Source: Bacillota bacterium | GTDB lineage: Bacteria; Bacillota; Clostridia; Oscillospirales; Ruminococcaceae | Assembly (NCBI GenBank): GCA_023439835.1 | Contig: JAEXUW010000009.1 | Location: forward strand, 193,185-257,184 | Direction of reading: 5' to 3' | Length of the DNA: 64,000 bases | In this document: positions 53,646 to 62,502 of the stretch, one piece after another | Layout: every line of letters starts with the position of its first letter | How positions within the stretch are numbered: position 1 is the first letter of the stretch | Made by a program: the position numbers and the translations under genes | Notes under the pieces: generated by a model | What the model saw: only the letters and a program-made list of their open reading frames with translations | Told to the model about the DNA's origin: nothing | The model's database searches: none

Positions 53646-56600
53646 TTATGCTTTTTTGACTGCCTTATATCTGCGCTTTTTGCTTAACACTCCAAGAGTT
53701 GATACTGATAGAACACCAATTACGAAGATTGCCTCTGCTGTTTTGCTTCCGCCTGTTTTCGGGTTATCAGTGGCTTCATCTTCTTTGCTGTTTACAGATG
53801 CAACATCCAGAGCTCTGCTTGTGATGAAATAGTCAGAGCAGTGTGTGATAGTAAAGGTTGCGTTGCCGTTTGAATCAATAATAACTGTTCCACATTCTTC
53901 GATTTCACCAGTTTGCTCATTGAAGAAATATAGATAATATGTTCCTGCGGGGAACAACGCCTTATCTACTTTAATAGTCACCTGAACCGGGAATGCAAAC
54001 TGAGCATGAACAGTGAAATTAATCGGTAGAATTCTTACATCAGAAGTCAGGCTGTTTTTAATTTCAGCGATTTTTTCTTTTGCCTTCGGTGACAGCTTTG
54101 TTGTATTAACGGTTGAAATTGCGTCTGTTACCTTTTTGATTTCAGCCTGAATTTGTTCGTCCGTCATTTTCTTCAAAGCTTCTATTTGTTCGTCTGTTGC
54201 TTTTGAAAGAAGGATTTCAGCCTTAATCTCATTAAATTCATTATTTGAAGTCTTTGCAATTTCAATCGGCGCCGGATTTGTATCATTTGCTTCGCCCTTT
54301 ATTATCTGGGGAATAGTAGGCGCTGGAGTATAGCTTCCGTCTGATGAGCTTCCACCTGTTAAGCCGCCAGTGTTTCCACCTGTTGAGCCGCCGTTAATGG
54401 TGTAATTCGCCGTTACAGCAACCGAATTTTCGGGCATTATGAAGGTTGTTGTGCTTGCTGTGCTGTTATCAAAAGTAACCCCGTCGCTGCTGCTCCATCC
54501 TGTGAAGGTATAGCCACTACGGTTATCCGCCGTAATTGTAATAATCTGTCCCTCGCTATAGTCTCCGCTTCCTGTTCCATTTGTAACTGTAACCGTATAA
54601 ATTGCATTAACCACAGTCAGCCTGCCGCTTTCATAGGTAACAGTGTAACTGTCGGCATTTCCGAGCGTTCCGCCGCTGACGTTAATAACAAATTCTGAAA
54701 CTGTATTTGTGTCGGTTGCTGTTGTTGAAAGCTCAGGCTCAACTACAAAGCTGTCACCGCTTACAAGACCTTCAACCGAATAGGTAAGCTCAGGCATTTG
54801 AGAGCCCTTGATAATGTTTAGCTTATCGTCAGCAGTTACAGTTATCTGCTTTCTTCCGACCGTCAAAACAACGGACGCCGTAGCGCTGTTATAATTGTCA
54901 TCGCCTGCCTTTTCAGTGGTAATAGTCACTGACCCCGCACCGATAATTGTCGCTGTGCTTCCGCTAATTGAAATGACGCCGTTGCCGTCGGGAACAGAAT
55001 AGGTTACTAATCCGTCACCGCTTCCTCCCGTTACCGATAGAGTAAAGGAGCCGTCGCCATAGGTTTTTGTGCCAATGCTGTTGATATTAAGAGTAGCCTG
55101 TGCTTGCTTTACGGTATCAAAGCTGATTTCGTCGCCTAATGCAAAGTTATAGTTATCATCGCCGTTGTAAACCGCCCTGAAGCTGTAAACCTGATCTGCA
55201 AGCCCCGTCCATTCAAAGGTTGCAACGCCGTTTATCACAGCGACGCTTTGAGCGTCATCAATATTAATATCGCTTCCGCTTGTGGTGTCAATAAACCTTA
55301 CGGTTCCCGATGGCAATGCACCGCCTTCGATTCCGGTCACCGTTGCTGTAAGCATAGCCGTACGATTGCCTGAGGCACCAGATATTTCAGCATCAAGTGC
55401 AACAGCAGGGGTAGCCTTGCTTACTGAGATTGCAACAGTGTCTGTGCTTGAGCTGATTACATAATTATTTAATGTCTGCTCGTTTGGTGTGAATGTCACC
55501 TCATAGCCAGAGTTTGTTATGGTCGGAACAGTATTTCCGTTTGTCCATGCAAAGCTTCCGTATGAAGTGCTTCCGCCTGACAATGTGCTGTCTGACAGTG
55601 TCTGACCATAGGTTATGCCGCTTGCCGTTGGGAAATTAATAGTCGGCAAAGCAGTAGACTTTTCAATGGTAATTTCAAGAGTGGCCGTCGCGCTATCATA
55701 GCCCTCATATTCGTTTTTCGTGGCTGTTACGATAACACTGCCCGCACCGACGATCGTTGCTATGCTTCCGTTAATTGAAAGAACGCCGTTGCCGTCGGGA
55801 ACAGAATAGGTCACCACACCGTATCCGCTTCCTCCCGTTACCGAAAGGGTAAAGACACCGCCTTCAACGTAAACTTTTTCTCCTACCGGAGTAATAAATA
55901 AGGGCTCCTGAGGAGTTCCGATAATGTAATAAGTGAAGGTAGGAAGATCTAACGGCACTTCATATTTATCTTTATCAGCACCTGTAATCAGATGGGGATT
56001 TGTACTGATCCACGCTTCATGGGGTCCAACGCTCTTTGACAAATGTCCGACGGGTGTGATATTGACATCGTCGCTTTCATAGACCTTGTTTGATATGACA
56101 GGGACAGGTCCCTGAAGCGAATTGTTATAGACAAATTCGCTGCCGCCGGTCCACTCCACTTCAATGTAGCGCTTTTTGACTGTAAATGCTTTGCTTTCAA
56201 CAACAGTATCTTCAAATTCATCACAGCTAAACAGCACTTGGTAATAATATGTGCCTATTGCCGGCATAACTGCGCCGTCTACTGCGACATATTCACCGCC
56301 GTAAGGCTTAACCTCAAGTCTGTAGGTTCCGCTGATGCTTTCTCCGTTAACAGTGGCTGTGAATAAATCCTGAGAGAAGGCGGAGAAAATGTCAGCCCAT
56401 GTGTCACCGTATTGAGGTCTTTGCTTTAGAGCAAATGTACTCTCAAACTCAAGACCAACTATCTGATAAGATACCCTGAAAGACTGACCACTGGAATCTG
56501 TTTCTCTATACTGTGCCTTATCACTGCCAGTTACCATTATTCTGGATTGGTAGCTTCCAACAGATGTCGAGCCGTTGTCAAACATAACTAATGCTGCGTC

Positions 56601-59600
56601 ATCATCGCCAACCTTGTTGGTTAATATGACTTGAGGCTGCTGTGAAACGCCGGGTTTATAATACAAAATGTCGCTGACTACCTCATATTGAATTGTTCTG
56701 AGCCCAACTAAGAAATTCTTGCTATATAATTCCCTGTTGATGACTGTGCCGTCATCTGAGTTGAAGATCAGCTTGCAGTTATGAGTAATGGTGTTGCCGC
56801 TGCCGTCCACAGCCTTGGGATAGGCTGACGCGTCAAAAGGAACACCGTCAATCATTAGAGTGTATGTTCCTGTCAAGGGGGTGTTGCCGGGGCCAATGCA
56901 GGAAAGCTTGCTGTCATCAAAAGCGAACAGCTCCCCAAGAGATACGCCGTATTTCAAGCCCGTCAGCGGCTGAACCGTCAGTGCCTCGTCTAATCCGCTG
57001 AACAGACAGCCAACCACTTTGAAGGTTATTGTTCCATTATACTGGCCCGTATAGTTTGTGCTATTATCATACACACTCTTATAGGTGACACTCATGGAGC
57101 CACCCACAGACATAGCCTCTAGCGCTTCAACTATTCCCTGATATGTTATATCACCATTGTTATAGGTAAAGGTTCCCTTCTCATTATTCGGCGGGTATTC
57201 CGGCTCAGCAAAATTCAATTCACCGGATATCAGTTCAATTGTGAAATTATGAATATAATGAGCAATGTATTGCTTGTTAAGCTTTGCATAGCCATTTCCT
57301 ATTGAATCGGTGTCAAGATAATAATAATCACTCGCATTTCCCGAGGAACCGCCGACGAGTGTCAGGTCTTCGGCTGTGAAGTTCGTATAATCCCCCGCAT
57401 TCGGGCTTGGAAATGTGATCGTGCCGTGTATATTGACCTTTCCGCTGTCGGCCTCAAGAAGACAGGGCGGCTGTATTGTATCGCTAGGATAACGGTATAG
57501 ATTTGTTGTAAAGGTGGAGCTTCCATTATAAACGATTGAACAAATAGCATCGCTTTCTGTGAATGTAATTTCCTTTTTGTTCTGAGTAATGTCAAAGCTT
57601 TCATCATGTGGCATCATTTCGTTGCTTCCGCCATATTTTACGGCGAGCGTTACATCTCCAACAGGCACGAGCTTATTGGCGGTGTCATAAACAACAGTGT
57701 AATACCCCTCATCATCCGTTACAGTTACGTTGCTTGAAATCAGTGTATCACCACTATACAAGCCCATACCGCCTGTTGCTTTGAATGACGGATCACTTGG
57801 CGCTCCCAAAATTGCGGGCTTAACCTTTACCGACAGAACATCACCATAGGTAATGCTGTAAGGCTCAGTCTGCAAAACGTCGTTGACATATACCTTCAGA
57901 CCATTTTCAAAAACAGTATCAGCACGAGTAATTCTAAACGGAATAGTAATGCTTGCTCCATCATATTCACCGGATGGAGTCAGAGTTGCTTTGATATAAT
58001 AGCAGTCTATATCTCGCGGATCAACCCTAACAGGCGCCGCACCGTCAAAAGCCGCACCGCTGTTTGCGGATGTGGTTTTAACAATTCCCGACGAATACGA
58101 TACTGACTGGTAGTAATAATATGAAAAGCTCAGCTCTCCGTCGCCGTTCCATGTGAATAAATCTGCGGTGTGATTTACAGCCTTGCCTGAATACTCACGG
58201 TTAAGGCTTTGAGTCGGGTCAGCAAGCTCCAGCTCAGGTGCTGTTTTCGGCGTCAAAACGGTGAAGGATTTTATTCCCGACCATGTGCCGTCGGTTCTTT
58301 TTGCGGCGGCATAATAGGTATAGCTCTGCCCATAATTAAGCCCTGAAAGAGTTAACGTGCTTGTTACAGTGGCGGTTATTGCACTTGATGTGCCGCTAGC
58401 CTCAAGCACAGCGGTATCAGTAATCTCAGTATCACTGAGCATATAGTAAGCCGTTGCGTCCTCTTTAGAATAAATAGAGAACTCAGCGTCAAAGACACTG
58501 CCGTTTTTGGTGACATCAGCCTGTGAAAAGGTAACGCTGATATCAAAGGGCGCAACCTCGTTGTTCCCCGCAAAGCTACCGTTGTCGTTTCCTATCATTC
58601 GCATTCTGTATGGCTGATCTGTCGGAGTATAAACATTTCCGCTTGCATCATATATAATACTTGTCAGCCCCGTATATGTTCCGCCGGTATTTCTTCCGAT
58701 TACACGACCGAAATCAGTGGGCGAACCAGACAATACCAGCCACTTGTAATAGTTTAATTCCACAAGTGTTTCATCAATATAAAACAGTGAGCCGGGGTCA
58801 CCGAAATAAGCACCATTTTCTAAAATCACCCTATACCCAACATGAACATTTGAAACCCCGCCGTTGTTAACGCCCACCGCTCCACCGACATCGGTGAAAT
58901 TCTTACCCTTTTCATAGCAGGCACGCTTCACAGCAAATCTCAGTCTGTTCACTATGCAGTTTTCAATGTTTGAGTTGTTTGTATATGCGATTGCGCCGAA
59001 GCCTGACGGCTGAGTGGATGAGCCAGTGTTAACCCAGTCGGGAAGAACAACTGTCATTCCATCGACAAGACAATCACGGATAATGCCGTTGTTATATGCC
59101 GAGACACCGCCGAACTTATCAGCACCGCCTGTCAAATAGGTTGTTGCAATTGTAGAGTTTGCATCTCCCTTTAATTCAACGTATGCACTTTTAATCGTAC
59201 AGTTTTCAATGACACCCTTGTTATCATAGGCAAAAAAGCCACCGGCGCCTAAAACAGTGCCCATTCTCACTTGTCTGTCAACCATGGGTTCGTCAAGCGT
59301 CAGATTTTTAATAACACCGTCTTCACCGAGTGTATGTATCATACCGACGTTGTCAGAATGAGGCGAGCCAAAGTTCGCGATGCTAATCCTTAAGTTTTTT
59401 ATGAAATGTCCGTTTCCGTCGAGCACACCGTTAAAATACTCAACCTCGGGGAAATATCCTGTGCTACCATCGACACTTCCCTGCATATCATGCGATATTA
59501 TTCCTCCGTCTACTCTTACATCGATGTCAGTTTCGAGAATAATATACGCCTCCGGATTATTCCTGATAATGTTGAGAAATAATCCTAAATTATTTTGGTT

Positions 59601-59804
59601 TGATGCCGGACCTATGCCGTAAGCATAGTCAGTTTGCCATTGATTTGTAATGCGTATTACCTCGCGGCCATCAATATATTCGGTTATTAACGCCGGTTCA
59701 GCCGCATTGGTTACAATAGTTGAATTTTTCATTAGGTTTGTCTGTGTCAGCAGTCCTAGCATGATACAGACACTGACCAGCATACAAAGTGCTTTTTTTC
59801 TCAT
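53646..59804 (-). CDS. Giant cell-wall-anchored surface protein (NPKTG)
   Basis: A 2052-residue exported protein. The signal peptide covers residues 1 to about 36. Residues about 110-330 read like a GLUG/right-handed beta-helix region (ENCTIKSA, GGVSAYNNGIIRDC, VNNGGVSNVHVG). Fibronectin-like and many Ig-like/MBG-like beta modules follow to about 1700, including two near-copies with SVTGGSGxGxVTYSVPDGNGV. Then an InlB B-repeat-like unit (GYTFTGWSSSDGV near 1760), a Gly/Ser/Thr spacer, a helical segment (about 1845-1920) and a beta domain. The C-terminus is the sorting signal NPKTGGSKTA, a hydrophobic helix and basic KKRRYKAVKKA. Start has AGGAGAG upstream. Probably an adhesin; ligand unknown. 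LytTR-like repeats precede its promoter. Confidence 0.9.
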   Translation of the reverse strand: MRKKALCMLVSVCIMLGLLTQTNLMKNSTIVTNAAEPALITEYIDGREVIRITNQWQTDYAYGIGPASNQNNLGLFLNIIRNNPEAYIILETDIDVRVDGGIISHDMQGSVDGSTGYFPEVEYFNGVLDGNGHFIKNLRISIANFGSPHSDNVGMIHTLGEDGVIKNLTLDEPMVDRQVRMGTVLGAGGFFAYDNKGVIENCTIKSAYVELKGDANSTIATTYLTGGADKFGGVSAYNNGIIRDCLVDGMTVVLPDWVNTGSSTQPSGFGAIAYTNNSNIENCIVNRLRFAVKRACYEKGKNFTDVGGAVGVNNGGVSNVHVGYRVILENGAYFGDPGSLFYIDETLVELNYYKWLVLSGSPTDFGRVIGRNTGGTYTGLTSIIYDASGNVYTPTDQPYRMRMIGNDNGSFAGNNEVAPFDISVTFSQADVTKNGSVFDAEFSIYSKEDATAYYMLSDTEITDTAVLEASGTSSAITATVTSTLTLSGLNYGQSYTYYAAAKRTDGTWSGIKSFTVLTPKTAPELELADPTQSLNREYSGKAVNHTADLFTWNGDGELSFSYYYYQSVSYSSGIVKTTSANSGAAFDGAAPVRVDPRDIDCYYIKATLTPSGEYDGASITIPFRITRADTVFENGLKVYVNDVLQTEPYSITYGDVLSVKVKPAILGAPSDPSFKATGGMGLYSGDTLISSNVTVTDDEGYYTVVYDTANKLVPVGDVTLAVKYGGSNEMMPHDESFDITQNKKEITFTESDAICSIVYNGSSTFTTNLYRYPSDTIQPPCLLEADSGKVNIHGTITFPSPNAGDYTNFTAEDLTLVGGSSGNASDYYYLDTDSIGNGYAKLNKQYIAHYIHNFTIELISGELNFAEPEYPPNNEKGTFTYNNGDITYQGIVEALEAMSVGGSMSVTYKSVYDNSTNYTGQYNGTITFKVVGCLFSGLDEALTVQPLTGLKYGVSLGELFAFDDSKLSCIGPGNTPLTGTYTLMIDGVPFDASAYPKAVDGSGNTITHNCKLIFNSDDGTVINRELYSKNFLVGLRTIQYEVVSDILYYKPGVSQQPQVILTNKVGDDDAALVMFDNGSTSVGSYQSRIMVTGSDKAQYRETDSSGQSFRVSYQIVGLEFESTFALKQRPQYGDTWADIFSAFSQDLFTATVNGESISGTYRLEVKPYGGEYVAVDGAVMPAIGTYYYQVLFSCDEFEDTVVESKAFTVKKRYIEVEWTGGSEFVYNNSLQGPVPVISNKVYESDDVNITPVGHLSKSVGPHEAWISTNPHLITGADKDKYEVPLDLPTFTYYIIGTPQEPLFITPVGEKVYVEGGVFTLSVTGGSGYGVVTYSVPDGNGVLSINGSIATIVGAGSVIVTATKNEYEGYDSATATLEITIEKSTALPTINFPTASGITYGQTLSDSTLSGGSTSYGSFAWTNGNTVPTITNSGYEVTFTPNEQTLNNYVISSSTDTVAISVSKATPAVALDAEISGASGNRTAMLTATVTGIEGGALPSGTVRFIDTTSGSDINIDDAQSVAVINGVATFEWTGLADQVYSFRAVYNGDDNYNFALGDEISFDTVKQAQATLNINSIGTKTYGDGSFTLSVTGGSGDGLVTYSVPDGNGVISISGSTATIIGAGSVTITTEKAGDDNYNSATASVVLTVGRKQITVTADDKLNIIKGSQMPELTYSVEGLVSGDSFVVEPELSTTATDTNTVSEFVINVSGGTLGNADSYTVTYESGRLTVVNAIYTVTVTNGTGSGDYSEGQIITITADNRSGYTFTGWSSSDGVTFDNSTASTTTFIMPENSVAVTANYTINGGSTGGNTGGLTGGSSSDGSYTPAPTIPQIIKGEANDTNPAPIEIAKTSNNEFNEIKAEILLSKATDEQIEALKKMTDEQIQAEIKKVTDAISTVNTTKLSPKAKEKIAEIKNSLTSDVRILPINFTVHAQFAFPVQVTIKVDKALFPAGTYYLYFFNEQTGEIEECGTVIIDSNGNATFTITHCSDYFITSRALDVASVNSKEDEATDNPKTGGSKTAEAIFVIGVLSVSTLGVLSKKRRYKAVKKA
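54930..55050 (-). repeat. Imperfect direct repeat within the surface-protein gene, copy A
   Basis: About 110-120 bp matching 55738-55860 closely. The central 20 bp or so, covering the codons for YSVPDGNGV, is nearly identical. It encodes a beta-sandwich module repeated about 270 residues apart. Confidence 0.7.
55738..55860 (-). repeat. Imperfect direct repeat within the surface-protein gene, copy B
   Basis: Partner of the copy at 54930-55050, with the same reading frame and module boundaries. Confidence 0.7.
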
Positions 59805-59868
59805 ATTCGCTCTCCTCTTCTAAACTAAAAATGACCATCCGATTTATAAAAAACCGATAACTAAATTA

Positions 59869-59898
59869 AGCATAGCATTTCGTCAAGCATTTTTTCAA
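59869..59898 (-). promoter_or_regulatory. Promoter of the giant surface-protein gene
   Basis: On the minus strand TTGAAA (59893-59898) and TATGCT (59869-59874) are 18 bp apart. The proximal repeat half-site ends 5 bp upstream of the -35 box, the position expected for an activator of the AgrA/ComE kind. Confidence 0.6.
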
Positions 59899-59903
59899 CG
59901 AAT

Positions 59904-59936
59904 TTACTCAAACGGTCAAAAAATTACTCAAACGGT
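59904..59936 (-). promoter_or_regulatory. Paired 13-bp direct repeat, LytTR-like operator (copy 2)
   Basis: Read on the minus strand, ACCGTTTGAGTAA occurs at 59936-59924 and again at 59916-59904, with the same 20-bp period as the pair at 419-451. Here the repeats point along transcription of the surface-protein gene and abut its -35 box. The two sites share all 13 bases in all four copies; the spacers differ. Confidence 0.65.
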
Positions 59937-59979
59937 AATATGTTCAGAAGTTTTTTGTTTGTGCGGGTTAAAAGACATA

Positions 59980-60011
59980 AAAAAATGCAGCGTGTTAATG
60001 CTGCATTTTTT
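59980..60011. terminator. Terminator of the ArsR-like operon
   Basis: AAAAAATGCAG and CTGCATTTTTT form a perfect 11-bp stem with a 10-nt loop; T runs lie on both strands. Confidence 0.85.
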
Positions 60012-60014
60012 GTA

Positions 60015-60368
60015 TTATTTTATTGCCCTATGCTTTTTTATAAGCTCTGATATTTCAGAAGCTTTCAAAACTCTTCCGCTGAATAAGACTTTTTCATCAA
60101 CAACCAGTGCGGGCGTTGTCATTACTCCATATGCCGCTATCTGCGTGAAATCCTTGACATGGTCAACATTGGTATCCATACCCAGAAGCCCCAGCGCCTC
60201 AATAGTGTTTGCTTCAAGCTCATTGCATTTCTTACAGCCAGAGCCTAAAATCTTAACAGCAACCCCCTCTGCTTTTGCAGTTTCGGATTTAGCCATAGCA
60301 TCAAATTCACAATTCCCGCCACAACTGCAACCTTGTTTTGTCTCTTTTTTCTTACTGAATAGACTCAT
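60015..60368 (-). CDS. Thioredoxin-like redox-active disulfide protein
   Basis: A 117-residue protein with a Cys-rich lead (QGCSCGGNC near 11-19), then a minimal thioredoxin fold of the 'redox-active disulfide protein 2' type: KILGSGCKKCNELE (CxxC near 45-48), VKDFTQIAAYGVMTTPALVVDEKV with the cis-Pro, and a final helix. ATG at 60368, 8 nt after AGGGAG. It closes the operon with the permease, where such proteins are thought to deliver metal or reduce the permease Cys. Role inferred. Confidence 0.88.
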   Translation of the reverse strand: MSLFSKKKETKQGCSCGGNCEFDAMAKSETAKAEGVAVKILGSGCKKCNELEANTIEALGLLGMDTNVDHVKDFTQIAAYGVMTTPALVVDEKVLFSGRVLKASEISELIKKHRAIK

Positions 60369-60380
60369 ACAATTCACTCC

Positions 60381-60872
60381 CTATTTATATTCGCTTAGAA
60401 TTTGTTCGACTACTTCAGTTGCGTCTGAAATAACCTTCGGGCAGACTGTGCTAAACAAATTTTTCTCCTTAATAAGCGCCATTTCATCAGGCACTGAAAG
60501 GTTATAGCCAAGCAAATCCTTGCACACAACTGAACCATTTATTTCGCAAAAGCGCTTGTTGAATTCAGTGGCAATTTTATATGCCTGTGCTTTTTGCTCA
60601 CTATTATCCGATTGAAAATGCCCGTATTTAAGCCCTAAAACCATCAGCGCCCCCGAAACTGCCCCACAAAGCTGACCGCATCTTGCCCCACCGCCGAATT
60701 GTGTCGCAAGCTTTAACGCCAGTTCTTCTTCAATGCCCATTTCTGTTGCAAACGCCGTGAACACCGCTTGTGAGCAGTTAAAGTTGTTAGCAAAGTATTC
60801 CTTCGCCTTATCTGCTTTTGAAATAGAAACTACACTACCGCCTTCTTCAAAATTGTTAACTGATTCACTCAT
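60381..60872 (-). CDS. C_GCAxxG_C_C family redox protein
   Basis: A 163-residue protein of the family named for its C...GCAxxG...C...C pattern (TIGR01909-type). NCSQAVFTAFATEMG near 32-46, GGGARCGQLCGAVSGALMVLG near 60-80 and the later C pair in EINGSVVCKDLLG give the expected cysteines, though the second motif reads CGAVSG. Members bind metal or flavin in other species; function is not settled. ATG with GGAGGG upstream. Within an ArsR-controlled operon, 12 nt before the thioredoxin-like gene. Confidence 0.85.
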   Translation of the reverse strand: MSESVNNFEEGGSVVSISKADKAKEYFANNFNCSQAVFTAFATEMGIEEELALKLATQFGGGARCGQLCGAVSGALMVLGLKYGHFQSDNSEQKAQAYKIATEFNKRFCEINGSVVCKDLLGYNLSVPDEMALIKEKNLFSTVCPKVISDATEVVEQILSEYK

Positions 60873-60890
60873 TTTAAACCCTCCAAAAAA

Positions 60891-61889
60891 TTACATAATA
60901 TATTGCTGAATAGAATTGAACATATACCCCACAGCGATTATTCCTATACTGCAAATTGCTATAAATATTCCAAGAAGCTTTGGCTTAACAGCCTTTCTAA
61001 GCATTATCATTGACGGAAGGCTGAGCGTTGTGACAGCCATCATAAACGCAAGAATCGTTCCAAGCTGTGCGCCTTTATCTAAAAGAGCCTGTGCGACAGG
61101 AATTGTTCCGAAAATATCCGCATACATTGGAATTCCGATAACAACAGCAAGAATTACGCCGAAAGGATTTTTGCTTCCCAGCACCGTTTCAACCCAGCTT
61201 TCTGGTATCCAGTTGTGAATGATTGCACCTATACCAACACCGACAAGAACATAAGGAAAAACTTTTTTGAAAGTAGCAACCGCCTGTTCTTTAGCAAACA
61301 CTAAACGGTCTTTTTTTGTAAGTGAAGGTGCTTCAATATCAACGGTGCTAGCGTTAAGAATAAACTCCTCAACGTGCTTTTCCATATGAAGCTTTTCTAT
61401 GAGCGTTCCGCCAAGAACCGCAATAACAAGACCTATCACCACATAAACTACAGCAACCTTTGCACCAAAAATGCTCATCAGCAAAACAAGACTGCCTAAA
61501 TCAACCATCGGTGACGAAATCAGAAAAGAAAATGTTACACCGAGAGGAAGTCCCGCACTTGTAAAGCCCATAAACAGCGGTATTGACGAGCATGAGCAAA
61601 ATGGCGTAACCGTCCCCAGAAGTGCTGATATTATATTTGCGCCGACACCGTGAAATCGCCCCATGATTTTTTTGCTTCTCTCCGGCGGGAAATAGCTTTG
61701 AATATAGCTTATCATGAAAATCAAAGTGAATAGCAAAATAGCAATTTTTATTACATCATAAACAAAGAAGTGAACGCTTGCGCCAATTCGGCTTGTAATA
61801 TCAAGACCAAAAAACGAAATAATCTCTCCTACAAGCGTTTTCAGCCACTGCATACCTAAAACCTGATCTTGAATAAAGTCCCATACCAT
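60891..61889 (-). CDS. Permease of the ArsP/DUF318 (YraQ) family
   Basis: A 332-residue membrane protein with about nine hydrophobic segments. The family hallmark TPFCSCSSIPLFMGF (Cys pair) lies near 91-105 and IGIPMYADIFGTIPVAQALLDKG near 250-272. ArsP members export methylated or organic arsenicals; other members handle other metals. I place the start at the ATG at 61889, 9 nt after GGGGAG, rather than the TTG at 61895. The gene follows the ArsR-type regulator directly, and the operon also holds two redox proteins. Confidence 0.88.
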   Translation of the reverse strand: MVWDFIQDQVLGMQWLKTLVGEIISFFGLDITSRIGASVHFFVYDVIKIAILLFTLIFMISYIQSYFPPERSKKIMGRFHGVGANIISALLGTVTPFCSCSSIPLFMGFTSAGLPLGVTFSFLISSPMVDLGSLVLLMSIFGAKVAVVYVVIGLVIAVLGGTLIEKLHMEKHVEEFILNASTVDIEAPSLTKKDRLVFAKEQAVATFKKVFPYVLVGVGIGAIIHNWIPESWVETVLGSKNPFGVILAVVIGIPMYADIFGTIPVAQALLDKGAQLGTILAFMMAVTTLSLPSMIMLRKAVKPKLLGIFIAICSIGIIAVGYMFNSIQQYIM

Positions 61890-61895
61890 ATACAA

Positions 61896-62180
61896 CTACT
61901 CCCCGCTACAGCTTATTTCAAGCTCATCTATAAATTTCTTGAATGTGGATAATGTTTCAGCGCTTAATGAATAATACGACCATTTTCCGTCCTTGCGTGC
62001 TGTTACCAGACCACATTCTGTGAGTATTCTCATGTGATGCGAAAGCGTCGGCTGTGTTATTTCAAACGCTTCAAGAAGCTTGCAGGCACACTTTTCACCG
62101 CCCGACAGCGTCTTTATTATTTTAAGCCGATTTGAGTCGCCCAGCGCTTTGCAAATTAATGCTACATCAATTTCATTCAT
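61896..62180 (-). CDS. ArsR-family metalloregulator
   Basis: A 94-residue winged-helix repressor. The metal-sensing segment GGEKCACKLLEAFEITQPTLSHHM near 27-50 carries the CAC pair typical of arsenite/antimonite sensors of the ArsR type, and DGKWSYYSLS is the wing. ATG with GAAGGAAG upstream. It heads the operon and likely represses it through the dyad at 62196-62252. Arsenite or a related soft metalloid is the probable signal; not proven. Confidence 0.92.
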   Translation of the reverse strand: MNEIDVALICKALGDSNRLKIIKTLSGGEKCACKLLEAFEITQPTLSHHMRILTECGLVTARKDGKWSYYSLSAETLSTFKKFIDELEISCSGE

Positions 62181-62195
62181 TTTCTATACTTCCTT

Positions 62196-62252
62196 CATAT
62201 TGATAATAATCTATGTATTATATTAACACATAAATAGATGTTCGTCAATATG
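62196..62252 (-). promoter_or_regulatory. Promoter with dyad operator of the ArsR operon
   Basis: TTGACG (62243-62248) and TAATAT (62220-62225) are 17 bp apart on the minus strand. A 20-bp imperfect inverted repeat (62196-62215 and 62233-62252, about 15 of 20 matching) has CATATTGA at its outer ends and ATCTAT inside. The dyad axis lies near 62224 over the -10 box, as expected for ArsR repression. Confidence 0.65.
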
Positions 62253-62271
62253 TTTTGAAAAAAAAATAAAA

Positions 62272-62297
62272 CTCCCTCCGAAAATCGAGGGGAGCAA
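62272..62297 (-). terminator. Intrinsic terminator of the decayed Doc region
   Basis: On the minus strand GCTCCCCTCG and the complementary GGAGGGAG pair imperfectly, followed by a long T-rich run. Confidence 0.6.
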
Positions 62298-62310
62298 TTT
62301 TTTTCTCACA

Positions 62311-62502
62311 TCAGCTTATCTCAACTTCAACGGTAATATCCTTCCACTGACATTCCCTCAGATAATTACCATGCCTTTTCCTATAAGCCTTTACAGTTTC
62401 AAAGTCAATTGTGAATACCCGTGAAAGCGCTATTTCAAAGGGCTCATCAGGGCTTTCAGAAGAACTCCTATTTATTTTTAATAGCAGCCTGTGCTGTACC
62501 AC
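62311..62502 (-). pseudogene. C-terminal fragment of an unrecognised gene after doc
   Basis: A 63-codon frame that starts inside the Doc frame without its own ribosome binding site. From about codon 15 it reads like the C-terminus of an ordinary protein (FEIALSRVFTIDFETV then YRKRHGNYLRECQWKDITV). I do not recognise it. It most likely is a leftover of another gene fused to doc by deletion. Confidence 0.4.

Noticed and set aside
59959..60507. 182-codon plus-strand frame
   Set aside because: Antisense to the thioredoxin-like and C_GCAxxG genes; no recognisable motif.
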